DNA of 49,811 nucleotides, from contig JABDPT010000131.1 in the NCBI GenBank assembly GCA_013042605.1, forward strand, positions 1-49,811. Reading direction: 5' to 3'. The notes under the pieces were generated by a model, which was given only the letters and a program-made list of their open reading frames with translations, was not told where the DNA came from and ran no database searches. How positions within the stretch are numbered: position 1 is the first letter of the stretch; the number at the start of each line of letters is the position of its first letter. This document shows, one piece after another, positions 42,958 to 49,811 of the stretch. This DNA comes from Paracoccaceae bacterium. Its GTDB lineage: Bacteria > Pseudomonadota > Alphaproteobacteria > Rhodobacterales > Rhodobacteraceae. The position numbers and the translations under genes are program-made.

Positions 42958-43869
42958 ATGTCGATCCGCCCCGTCCTTTCGCGCACCCCCTCGCAACCCA
43001 CCATGGAAGGCGCGGGCGTAAAGCTGCACCGCGCCTTCGGGTTCACCGATCCGACGATGCTGGACCCGTTCTTGCTGTTCGACGATTTCCGCAACGACCG
43101 GCCCGAGGATTTCTTGCGTGGCTTCCCATGGCATCCGCATCGGGGGATCGAAACGATCACCTATGTTCTCAACGGCACCGTCGAACATGGCGACAGCCTT
43201 GGCAATCATGGAACGCTCGGTGCGGGCGATGTGCAATGGATGACCGCCGGGTCCGGCATCCTGCATCAGGAAATGCCCAAGGGGAACGCCCGCGGGCAAA
43301 TGCACGGGTTCCAGCTTTGGGGCAATCTTCCCGGATCGCTGAAAATGACCGCGCCACGTTATCAGGACGTCGCGGGAAGCGAGATCCCGGAAGTGATCGA
43401 TGATGACGGCACCCGCGTGAAGGTAATCGTGGGCGAGTTCTGGGGCAAGCGCGGCCCGGTCGACGGGATCGCCGCCGACCCGCAATATCTGGACGTCTAC
43501 GTACCCGCCGGGCTGCGCAAGACGTTCAAGATCGACACCTATCGCCGGGCCTTCGCCTATGTCTTCGATGGCGCGGCGTCTTTTGCCGATGCCTCCGCTC
43601 CGCAAGGCGTCCTTCTGGAAAAAGAGGTGATGGGCGAAGAAGTGAACATCCGCGACCTGTCCGGCGACCGCACCTTGATCCGGTTTGGCACGGGCGACGA
43701 GGTGACGGTTCAGGCCGGGCCGGACGGCGTGCGTTTCCTGCTGATCTCTGGCGCGCCGATCGAGGAACCGGTGGCCTGGCACGGTCCGATCGTGATGAAC
43801 ACACAAGCCGAATTGCGTCAGGCGATACAGGACCTGAACAACGGCACGTTCATCCGCCCCGCGCACTGA
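42958..43869 (+). CDS. Pirin family protein
   Basis: A 303-residue bicupin. The N-terminal cupin has the metal ligands HPH (WHPHRGIETITYVLNGTVEH) and HQE (AGSGILHQEMP), as in metal-binding pirins. FLLFDDFRNDRPEDFLRGFP precedes the site. The C-terminal cupin (about 175-290) lacks ligands, as usual. Bacterial pirins vary: some have quercetinase activity, others interact with metabolic enzymes. The role here is not indicated by neighbours. ATG 42958 is preferred; two ATGs lie upstream at 42928 and 42940 in frame and are possible. It is divergent from a membrane-protein gene. Confidence 0.92.
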   Translation: MSIRPVLSRTPSQPTMEGAGVKLHRAFGFTDPTMLDPFLLFDDFRNDRPEDFLRGFPWHPHRGIETITYVLNGTVEHGDSLGNHGTLGAGDVQWMTAGSGILHQEMPKGNARGQMHGFQLWGNLPGSLKMTAPRYQDVAGSEIPEVIDDDGTRVKVIVGEFWGKRGPVDGIAADPQYLDVYVPAGLRKTFKIDTYRRAFAYVFDGAASFADASAPQGVLLEKEVMGEEVNIRDLSGDRTLIRFGTGDEVTVQAGPDGVRFLLISGAPIEEPVAWHGPIVMNTQAELRQAIQDLNNGTFIRPAH

Positions 43870-43878
43870 CCGTTTGTA

Positions 43879-44157
43879 TCAAGTCCAGTGAACCGCCTCG
43901 CCGCCCGGCAACAGCGCCCGGGCGCGCATCAGGCTGTCATAGGGGATGTCCTGCGCATCGCTGGCGGCGATAATCCATGCGTCATCCATTAACAGAAAAT
44001 CAAGCACGGAGCCGAGGAACTCGGGCTCTGCCGCACGGGCCCGCAAATCGGCCTCGGACGCCCCGCTTGCGCCAAGAAACACAGGCAAAAGCTCTTCATT
44101 TCCGGCCAACCAGGCGAGCGCCCGAAGCGCCAGAGTTTCGGCGAATTCCTGCTGCAT
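43879..44157 (-). CDS. DUF3572 family protein
   Basis: A 92-residue helical protein matching the DUF3572 pattern ETLALRALAWLAGNEELLPV, then FLGASGASEADLRARAAEPE, then FLGSVLDFLLMDDAWIIA. Function unknown. The frame extends to a GTG at 44178, adding seven residues; ATG 44157 (MQQEFAETLALR) gives the family N-terminus. It is divergent from the PleD-type gene, an arrangement recurrent in rhodobacteria by my recollection. Its stop is nine bases past the convergent pirin stop. Confidence 0.82.
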   Translation of the reverse strand: MQQEFAETLALRALAWLAGNEELLPVFLGASGASEADLRARAAEPEFLGSVLDFLLMDDAWIIAASDAQDIPYDSLMRARALLPGGEAVHWT

Positions 44158-44252
44158 GACGTCTCTGATACCGCTCACGGAAAGGGTTTCTTAACCAATA
44201 TCGCCAATACCTCAACAGTAACAGGCGAAGTTAACTCAAACTGTGAGGTTTC

Positions 44253-45583
44253 ATGGCAGGGCAGGTTCTTGTGGCGGACGGGGTGGCAACGTCGCGGATT
44301 CTCCTCCGGGTGATCCTTGCCGCCGCCCATTACCATGTGAGATTGGCCGCCGATGCCACCGCCGCAAAGCGACTAATCGACACCACGCAACCCGATTTCA
44401 TCTTGCTTGGCGACACGCTTGAGGATGGGCCGTCCGACGACCTTCTCCGCTACCTGCGCAACCGACCCGATACCCGCAACGTTCCGGTCATTCTGCTGTC
44501 GGATCGCGCAACATCAGAGCGGCGGATCGCGGCGTTGAGCGCCGGGGCCGACGAGTTGATGCGTAAACCGGTTGGCGAAGCGGCCCTTCTGGCCCGGATG
44601 CGCAGCTTGTTGCGGGCGCATGAGACCACCGACGCCCTTGATCAGCGGCAAGCCGCAGTGCACGACCTCGGATTTGCCGAAACGAAAGCCGCCTTTGCTC
44701 CCCCGGCCAAGATCGCCCTGATCGCCGACGACACGGCACGCGCAGCGCGCTGGGCCATAATGACGTGCTCGCAAGGGCACAGCAGGGGTCGGTCGCCGAT
44801 GTCTATGTGATCGAGGCCTCGGTCAGCGACCCGGGCGCGGGCCTGCGCCTTTTGACAGAGCTGCGCGCCCGTCCCCAAAGCCGCCATGCCGCCATTGTCA
44901 TCGTGCATGACGTGACCGACACCGAAACTGCCGTGAACGCGCTGGATCTTGGCGCGAGCGACCTTCTCGAGCTTGGGTTTCACCCACAGGAAATGGCGCT
45001 TCGCCTTACGATCCAGCTTGACCGGAAACGCGATGCCGACCGGTTGCGGGAAACCGTGGCCGAGGGGCTGCGCCTTGCCGTTCTCGACCCGCTGACCGGG
45101 CTGTTCAATCGGCGCTACGCCATGGCTCATATCGCCCGCACCGCCGAACGCGCCGCGCAGACCGGAAAACCCTATGCCGTCGTCTTGGCGGATATCGACC
45201 TTTTCAAGTCCGTCAATGATCGGTTTGGTCATCCTGCGGGCGACGCCGTGATTGCCCATGTCGCCCAAAGCCTGCGCAACCATTTGCGCCCGATCGACAT
45301 GGTGTCGCGCATCGGTGGTGAAGAGTTCATGATCGTGATACCCGAAACCAGCCCCGCGCGGGCCGAGGCCACGGCCAAACGGCTCTGCGCGGCGGTGCGG
45401 GCGAGATCCGCCCCGGTTGCCGGGGCAATGGGCGGTTTGCCGGTCACAGTATCGCTTGGGGTATCCATGGGCGCGCCAGGCAAGCGGCCCGAAAACGCCA
45501 TCGACCGCGCCGACCGCGCGCTTTATGCGGCCAAAGAGGCCGGGCGCGACAAGGTTTCGGTCGACAGCATGAACGCGGCCTAG
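44253..45583 (+). pseudogene. pleD: PleD-type diguanylate cyclase response regulator, interrupted by a one-base frameshift
   Basis: Two frames (44253-44810 and 44765-45583) give one protein of about 443 residues if one G is restored in the GGG run at 44752-44754; the joined sequence reads ARAARW-GHNDVLARAQQG. Receiver 1 has an altered acidic pocket (VLVADGVATSR) and reads FILLGDTLEDG where a phosphorylatable ILLD is expected. Its Lys is kept (MRKPVG). Receiver 2 lacks an obvious phosphoacceptor, as in other PleD proteins. The GGDEF domain is intact: LDPLTGLFNRRYAMAHI, GGEEF, and an inhibitory RPID five residues before it. It would make cyclic di-GMP if the frame were whole. Confidence 0.8.
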
Positions 45584-46077
45584 CGGTTGGTCACGCGGCG
45601 CAGCGATCTGTCTAGCCGCTCGGCATAGGCGCGACGCTCGTCCACGTTCATCTCGCCTAGCCGGTCGAGCAGTATTCTTTCGCCGATCAACTGACGCTCG
45701 ATCCCGATATCGCGCTGTTCGGCCAGCAATCCGCGCACGGTCTCGGCGTCGAACGTGTCGGCCCGGATAGCGGCAAGAAGGGCCTCGAACCGCACGCGAA
45801 GTTCCTCGCGGTTCTGCCGCAGCGACGACGCCTCACTTCGTAGGGCGCGGCCAAGGGCCCGCCGATCCTGCGGCTCAAGCGCCATCACAAACGGCAAAGG
45901 CCCAAGATCACGCGCCGCTCCAATCTGCGCGCCGGGCGCGCCCCGGTCGCGATCCCGCGTCGCAACGGAGCCCATCACGATGCCCACCACCAGAAGGTTC
46001 AGGGCGAGTGAGACGACAAGCGTCACGCGGATCCAAAGCGGGGTGCGCGTGACCGGGGTTGGTTGCGTGTCGGTCAT
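45580..46077 (-). CDS. CpxP/CnrX-like periplasmic heavy-metal-sensor-type protein
   Basis: A 165-residue protein with one N-terminal membrane anchor (LWIRVTLVVSLALNLLVVGI, then VMGSVA). The periplasmic helical domain is rich in Arg/Glu (ALEPQDRRALGRALRSEASS, LRQNREELRVRFEALLAAIR, FDAETVRGLLAEQRDIGIER). This matches the metal_resist/CpxP-like pattern of antiparallel long helices. No histidine metal site is evident, so metal binding is unproven. It is the last gene of the EF-hand/sigma/anti-sigma group, starting four bases after the probable anti-sigma stop. Its own stop overlaps the convergent pleD stop by four bases (45580-45583). Confidence 0.8.
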   Translation of the reverse strand: MTDTQPTPVTRTPLWIRVTLVVSLALNLLVVGIVMGSVATRDRDRGAPGAQIGAARDLGPLPFVMALEPQDRRALGRALRSEASSLRQNREELRVRFEALLAAIRADTFDAETVRGLLAEQRDIGIERQLIGERILLDRLGEMNVDERRAYAERLDRSLRRVTNR

Positions 46078-46081
46078 GTTC

Positions 46082-46441
46082 TTACCCCTCTTCCGCGATG
46101 AAATCGCCGTAGCCGGGAACCAGATCGACCAGTTCGAAGGCCGTCGTCTCGGACGAGAGCGGCACGAAATTGGTCGTCAGGTCCGGCACCGCCACGCCGA
46201 TCCAGATACCGGCGGCTGTCGCCGTGGCAAGCCCGGCCACGCTTGGCCAGCCGCCAATAGCCTCCAGCATCCGTCGCAAGGGCGAAGCGGGCGCCGACCG
46301 GATCGCGGGGGCCGCGCGTTCGGCAGTTACCGCCGCCGCGTCCGCAGCAAGCCGGGCGAGAAAGGCGTCGTTGGGCTCGGCCCGTTCGGTACGGGCGGCC
46401 TCGAAGAATGGCTCCAGCGGATCTTTGTCAGTCATAGTCAT
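46082..46441 (-). CDS. Probable anti-sigma factor (single-span membrane protein)
   Basis: A 119-residue protein. The cytosolic N-terminal part is helical (DPLEPFFEAARTERAEPNDA, FLARLAADAAAVTAE). It is followed by one hydrophobic segment (WPSVAGLATATAAGIWIGVA) and a short periplasmic tail ending DLVPGYGDFIAEEG. No HxxxCxxC zinc motif is visible. It starts inside the end of the sigma gene (overlap 46428-46441; a second ATG lies at 46435). Position and topology make it the likely membrane anti-sigma partner, which is inference. I recall that similar rhodobacterial proteins are often mis-named dihydroorotate dehydrogenase; nothing here supports that. Confidence 0.65.
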   Translation of the reverse strand: MTMTDKDPLEPFFEAARTERAEPNDAFLARLAADAAAVTAERAAPAIRSAPASPLRRMLEAIGGWPSVAGLATATAAGIWIGVAVPDLTTNFVPLSSETTAFELVDLVPGYGDFIAEEG

Positions 46442-47015
46442 ATCCCAACTCTTCGCGCCGGTCCGACAAGATGCGCACCAACGCCCGTTTTCCCCTGGCG
46501 GTCAGACTTTCCACCGCCTCTGTCCCGATGTCCATGATCCCGGCGATCTCGGGATTGGACAGCCCCTCGATATGCCGCAGCACGACCGCCTGTCGCTGCC
46601 TCTCCGGCAGGGTTTCCAGCGCGGTCTGCAAGGCCGCCGCACGATCCGTTTGAATCAGCGTGGCCTCGATACTGGCGCGCCCGTCATCGGGTTCGACCAC
46701 CGCGTCGATTTCGACCGACCGCCCTGATTTTCGCAAACGGTCGGTGCAGAGGTTCACCGTCACGCGGTAAAGCCATGTCGTGACCTTGGCTTCCCCCTGC
46801 CGCCAGTCCGGCGCGATGCGCCACAGGCGCAGCATCGCCTCTTGCACCACGTCCTCGGCCTCGGCCCGGTCGCCCAGAACCCGCGCGGCATAGCCAAGAA
46901 CCCGGGGCGTCAGACGCATCACCAGCGCAGACGCAGCGGCGTTGTCGCCATTTCCGTAGGCAACAAGCAAGGCTTCGTCACTGGCGTCGCTCAAGGCGTC
47001 GAAGGGCATGGTCAT
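46428..47015 (-). CDS. ECF-type RNA polymerase sigma factor
   Basis: A 195-residue two-domain sigma factor. Sigma2 is ALVMRLTPRVLGYAARVLGD followed by RAEAEDVVQEAMLRLWR, with region 2.4-like KVTTWLYRVTVNLCTDRLRK. Sigma4 is LETLPERQRQAVVLRHIEGL followed by SNPEIAGIMDIGTEAVESLT. Sigma1 and sigma3 are absent, as in ECF factors. It directs polymerase to a small stress or envelope regulon. It is encoded between an EF-hand protein and a probable anti-sigma, suggesting it responds to a periplasmic or membrane signal sensed by the neighbouring proteins. A second in-frame ATG two codons later is possible. Confidence 0.92.
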   Translation of the reverse strand: MTMPFDALSDASDEALLVAYGNGDNAAASALVMRLTPRVLGYAARVLGDRAEAEDVVQEAMLRLWRIAPDWRQGEAKVTTWLYRVTVNLCTDRLRKSGRSVEIDAVVEPDDGRASIEATLIQTDRAAALQTALETLPERQRQAVVLRHIEGLSNPEIAGIMDIGTEAVESLTARGKRALVRILSDRREELGYDYD

Positions 47016-47063
47016 TGTCCGTCAGCGGTATCCTGTCACGCCGCGCGCGGCAATCCTGGCGAT

Positions 47064-47086
47064 GGGGCCGGCAATGCACCGGCCCC
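47064..47086 (-). terminator. Hairpin between the EF-hand gene and the sigma gene
   Basis: A perfect 8-bp stem, GGGGCCGG at 47064-47071 with CCGGCCCC at 47079-47086, and a seven-base loop. It lies ten bases past the EF-hand gene stop on the minus strand. No U-run follows, so it may attenuate rather than stop transcription. That would let the EF-hand protein be made in excess of the sigma factor, which is inference. Confidence 0.5.
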
Positions 47087-47096
47087 TGTTGCCGCT

Positions 47097-47570
47097 TTAC
47101 TGGTTACGCGGGCCACCGCGCGGACCACGCTCTTTGCGCATATCCGCCCGGCGCATTTTCATGGCCTCGAATTCCTCTTCCGAGACAGCGCCGTCACCAT
47201 CCGTATCAAGGCGTGCGATCATGTTGCCACGGTCACCCCGGGGCCCAAGCTCGTCGGGTGCGATCAGGCCATCGCCATTGGCATCCATCCGTTCGATCAT
47301 GCGCTCGGCCCGGGGGCCCATCTCGCGCTGCATGCTGGCCGCGATCTCTTCGGCAGACAAAAATCCGTCGCCGTCGGTGTCGCGTTCGGCAAAGCGGGTG
47401 GCGCGGAAGGCGTCGAATTCGGCCTGCGTCACCTTTCCGTCGCCATCGGCGTCAAAGGTTTCAAAGGATACGGGGCCACCTTGCGGCCCGCGTGCTTCTG
47501 CCATCGGCACCACCAGCGCGGTGCTGGCAAGGGCGGCGATGAGAAGGGTCATTACTGTTTTCGTTTTCAT
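47097..47570 (-). CDS. Exported EF-hand calcium-binding protein
   Basis: A 157-residue protein with a signal peptide (MKTKTVMTLLIAALASTALV, then VPMAEA with likely cleavage after AEA) and four EF-hand loops. They are at about 40-51 (DADGDGKVTQAE), 64-75 (DTDGDGFLSAEE), 96-107 (DANGDGLIAPDE) and 122-133 (DTDGDGAVSEEE). All have the 1-3-5-12 acidic ligands, so calcium binding in the periplasm is well supported. The tail is Arg/Gly-rich (RKERGPRGGPRNQ). It is followed on the same strand by the ECF sigma cluster after an 81-base gap with a hairpin. Divergent neighbour: the DUF983 gene. Confidence 0.87.
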   Translation of the reverse strand: MKTKTVMTLLIAALASTALVVPMAEARGPQGGPVSFETFDADGDGKVTQAEFDAFRATRFAERDTDGDGFLSAEEIAASMQREMGPRAERMIERMDANGDGLIAPDELGPRGDRGNMIARLDTDGDGAVSEEEFEAMKMRRADMRKERGPRGGPRNQ

Positions 47571-47767
47571 TGGTTCTCTCCGGTTCAAAAGGCGTCTTGC
47601 CCCAAGCAGGTCTGTCATTCGCCCGCTTTATGAACATCAAACGCACCAGCCGCCCGATTCCGTCGCGCCCGGCGAAAGTTTTTCGCGACATCGCGCCGCA
47701 AGGACATTCTGCGGGGTTCCGTAGACAGGGGGTTGGCGGGCATCAAAGACACATCGAGCGTAGTTAG

Positions 47768-48184
47768 GTGCAGAAAAAAATGTTGAGTGGTTCACATTCC
47801 GATCCGGCGGCCCCCAACGGGGAAGACCGTGTTTTGCGCCCCGCGCTCTTTCGCGGATGGCGGCGGCGGTGCCCGAAATGCGGTGCGGGCCCGATGCTGA
47901 ACGGCTATCTCAAGGTGCGCGACGCCTGCCCCGTCTGCGACGAGGATTTGAGCCATCACCGCGCCGATGACGGGCCGGCCTACCTGACGATCCTCATCGT
48001 GGGGCATTTGATGGCCCCCCTCATCATCTGGGCGTTCACGACCTTCCGGCCCGATCCGATGATCCTGGCTTCGGTGTTCACGGTTGGCTGCACCGCGCTT
48101 TCGCTTTACCTTCTGCCCCGGCTCAAGGGGCTTATCGTGGCGTTCCAATGGGCCCGGCGGATGCACGGGTTCGGCGCCACCTGA
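47768..48184 (+). CDS. DUF983 family membrane protein
   Basis: A 138-residue protein. A cytosolic zinc-ribbon-like stretch has two CxxC pairs (RCPKCGAGPMLNGYLKVRDA, then CPVCDEDLSHHRADDG). Two membrane helices follow (ILIVGHLMAPLIIWAFTTF, ILASVFTVGCTALSLYLLP). The DUF983 pattern DDGPAYLTILIVGH is intact. Function unknown. The frame starts at GTG 47768; ATG 47780 (MLSGSHSDPA) is an alternative, and neither has a strong ribosome binding site. The NUDIX gene follows 27 bases later on the same strand. Confidence 0.85.
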   Translation: MQKKMLSGSHSDPAAPNGEDRVLRPALFRGWRRRCPKCGAGPMLNGYLKVRDACPVCDEDLSHHRADDGPAYLTILIVGHLMAPLIIWAFTTFRPDPMILASVFTVGCTALSLYLLPRLKGLIVAFQWARRMHGFGAT

Positions 48185-48211
48185 CGAAACCCCGCCTTGC
48201 AAGGGGGATCC

Positions 48212-48889
48212 ATGGACAAGACGGCAATCCGCGATGCGGCGACGATCGTTCTGGTGCGCGATGCCGCCCGGACACCCCGGGTCCTGATGGGACAGCGCGG
48301 GGCATCCGCGGCGTTCATGCCCAACAAGTTCGTCTTCCCCGGCGGGGCCGTGGATGCAGGCGATGCGCATATACCCTTTGCCGCGCCCCTGGCCCGCGCC
48401 TGTGCGACGCGGCTGACCGATCAGGCGGGCGATGTCGCAGACGCGCTGGCGGCGGCCGCCATCCGCGAGCTTTGGGAAGAAACCGGTCTCATGCTCGCGC
48501 GTCCCGGCGATTGGCCCGATGCGCCGGCCGATTGGGCGGGTTTTGCCGCCAAGAGGCATCGACCCGACGCCTCCGGTCTCAGCTTTGTTTTCCGGGCCAT
48601 CACACCGCCCGGGCGTCCGCGCCGCTTCGATGCGCGGTTCTTTCTGGCCGATGCCGAACACGTGGCGGGCGACCTTGACGACTTTACCGACGCCTCAGAC
48701 GAACTCTCACACCTCCAATGGATTCCGCTTGATGAGGTGCGCGATTTCAACCTGCCCTTCATCACCGAGGTCGTTCTGGCCGAGATCGCCGCACAGCTTC
48801 CCGATCTGGGCCCGCCTGCCTCGGTGCCGTTCTTCAAGAACAACGACGAGGAAAGCCTGTTTTTGCGGCTGAAGGGGCGCGTGGGTTAG
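48212..48889 (+). CDS. NUDIX hydrolase
   Basis: A 225-residue hydrolase. The NUDIX catalytic helix reads AAIRELWEETGLML; the distal Glu of the box is replaced by Asp in this region (DVADALAAAAIRELWEETG). The opening is AIRDAATIVLVRDAARTPRV, with KFVFPGGAVDAGDAH marking the fold entry. The size and this start resemble NUDT19-like or alphaproteobacterial CoA/ADP-sugar pyrophosphohydrolase-type proteins, but the substrate is not determinable. AAGGGGG precedes ATG 48212 by four bases, which selects it over the frame to 48197. It is convergent with the EamA gene (four-base overlap). Confidence 0.88.
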   Translation: MDKTAIRDAATIVLVRDAARTPRVLMGQRGASAAFMPNKFVFPGGAVDAGDAHIPFAAPLARACATRLTDQAGDVADALAAAAIRELWEETGLMLARPGDWPDAPADWAGFAAKRHRPDASGLSFVFRAITPPGRPRRFDARFFLADAEHVAGDLDDFTDASDELSHLQWIPLDEVRDFNLPFITEVVLAEIAAQLPDLGPPASVPFFKNNDEESLFLRLKGRVG

Positions 48890-49788
48890 GCGACTGCGAC
48901 CAGCACGACGATCGACACCGTCAAAAGCCCCATTCCCAGGTATTCGCGCCGCGTGATCCGTTCGCCGAAGAACAGCACCGCCGCGAGGATCGAAAAGATC
49001 AGTTCGACCTGCCCCAAGGCGAACACGTAAGCCGCGTTTTGCAGGGCGAAGGCCGTAAACCAGCCGAAGCTGCCCAGCATCGAAAAGAGACCGACAAGCC
49101 CCGCAACCCGCCAGGCCCGGAACACCGCTCCGATCTGGCCCGGTTCCCGCCATGCCAGCCAGGCGCCAAGGGCAAGCGCCTGAGCGGTCGTGACGATGGC
49201 CAGCGTGATGCCGGCGCGCAGGGCCGTGTCGCCACCATCCAGCGCCAGAACAGCCCCCCGATAGCCCACGGCAGAGATCGCAAAGAACACGCCCGACAGA
49301 AGACCAAGTCCCGCGGCCTTGTTCAGAATGCGGTCGATCCATCGCCCCTGCCCGCCCGGCGGGTCCGACAACCAAAGCACGGCAAGAAACCCGATTGCGA
49401 TCGCAAGCCCCCCGGCTGGCGACACCGCATCGCCCAAGACCAGAAACCCCATGACGGCCGTCAGCATCACCTCGGTCTTCTTGAAGGTGATCCCAACCGC
49501 GAAATTGCGGTGTCCGAACAGGGCCACCACGCACATCGTCGCCAGAATCTGCGCCAGACCGCCGACCATCGCAAAGGGCCAGAAACCACCCTGAAAGACC
49601 GGCAGGGCCTGCCCCGAAACGGCGGCGTAAAGTACGATCAGCACCGCGACCAGAGGCGCCGAATAGACGAACCGTGCCAGCGTCGCGCCGCCGGTCGACA
49701 GGCTGGTCGACTTGAGATGCTTTTGCGCCATGAATCGCAGGGTTTGGGCCGCGGCGGCGAAAATGGTGAGGGCGATCCAGGGTTCCAT
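48886..49788 (-). CDS. EamA-family (DMT superfamily) transporter
   Basis: A 300-residue protein with ten hydrophobic segments in two EamA repeats. The first repeat includes LVAVLIVLYAAVSGQALPVF and FWPFAMVGGLAQILATMCVV; the second includes FALGQVELIFSILAAVLFFG followed by ERITRREYLGMGLLTVSIVV. Members export amino acids or other metabolites; no substrate is indicated. ATG 49788 is the first in frame. The gene ends overlapping the NUDIX stop (48886-48889). The 23 bases beyond its start hold no recognisable feature. Confidence 0.88.
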   Translation of the reverse strand: MEPWIALTIFAAAAQTLRFMAQKHLKSTSLSTGGATLARFVYSAPLVAVLIVLYAAVSGQALPVFQGGFWPFAMVGGLAQILATMCVVALFGHRNFAVGITFKKTEVMLTAVMGFLVLGDAVSPAGGLAIAIGFLAVLWLSDPPGGQGRWIDRILNKAAGLGLLSGVFFAISAVGYRGAVLALDGGDTALRAGITLAIVTTAQALALGAWLAWREPGQIGAVFRAWRVAGLVGLFSMLGSFGWFTAFALQNAAYVFALGQVELIFSILAAVLFFGERITRREYLGMGLLTVSIVVLVAVA

Positions 49789-49811
49789 GGCCTGTCATGC
49801 CATGCTCCTGC

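Noticed and set aside
44185-44240. TTAACC and GTTAAC half-sites upstream of pleD as a CtrA binding site
   Set aside because: The seven-base spaced second half (TTAA-N7-TTAA) is absent; isolated half-sites are too weak to call.
46082-46441. Dihydroorotate dehydrogenase label for this gene
   Set aside because: 119 residues with one membrane helix; no FMN barrel motifs. Context favours an anti-sigma role.
1-49811. tRNA, rRNA, CRISPR array, prophage or transposon
   Set aside because: No cloverleaf-like conserved T-arm, no repeat-spacer pattern, no integrase, transposase or phage structural genes were seen while reading both strands.

Overview
The window is a GC-rich chromosomal segment from an alphaproteobacterium of the order Rhodobacterales, most likely the Roseobacter group / Rhodobacteraceae. 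The case rests on gene content and order: a dusB(nifR3)-ntrB-ntrC-ntrY-ntrX-trkA-trkH run, an NtrC without the sigma-54-contacting GAFTGA loop (as in Rhodobacter capsulatus), heterotetrameric sarcosine oxidase soxBDAG, TRAP transport, and small families typical of the group (HlyU-like, DUF3572, DUF6356). No rRNA, tRNA, CRISPR array, insertion sequence or prophage was recognised.

Layout. 1-8961 (minus strand): nitrogen-control operon running from tRNA-dihydrouridine synthase through two two-component systems into potassium uptake; trkH is cut by the window edge. 9148-12473: ispDF, pgpA and cinA (pncC) on the plus strand, ratA convergent, then hpt with a 42-residue membrane ORF. 12470-16271 (minus): a frameshifted sugar-transferase-like gene, an HNH endonuclease, and a tightly overlapped cobK-alkA-esterase unit. 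16484-17707: an MFS transporter. 17704-22014 (minus): a TRAP transporter operon with a PhzS-like flavin monooxygenase between the binding protein and the membrane subunits. 22131-25625: a zinc metallopeptidase pair, yqaA, dsbB, hlyU and an AT-rich orphan gene. 25652-30555: rpoD, dnaG, an Lrp-type regulator and a DUF6356 protein. 30558-35598 (minus): soxB-soxD-soxA-soxG. 35744-42215: Tad-type minor-pilin/secretion genes on both sides of glutamate dehydrogenase. 42321-45583: a PH-like membrane protein, pirin, DUF3572 and a PleD-type diguanylate cyclase. 45580-47570 (minus): an EF-hand protein, ECF sigma factor, probable anti-sigma factor and CpxP-like periplasmic protein. 47768-49788: DUF983, NUDIX hydrolase and an EamA exporter.

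Function. Nitrogen and one-carbon metabolism recur: NtrBC/NtrYX sensing, glutamate dehydrogenase and sarcosine oxidase (N-methyl amine use). The TRAP/monooxygenase operon looks like uptake plus first-step hydroxylation of an organic acid or aromatic compound. The sigma/EF-hand group looks like a self-contained envelope or metal-responsive regulatory unit.

Oddities. Three genes (sugar-transferase-like, vWA TadG and PleD) each carry one apparent single-base frame break, and ispDF has no ATG, GTG or TTG ahead of its nucleotide-binding motif, only an ACG with a well-placed ribosome binding site. These are either real lesions or indel and substitution errors in the assembly. Clusters of GANTC (CcrM) sites lie upstream of rpoD and glutamate dehydrogenase.
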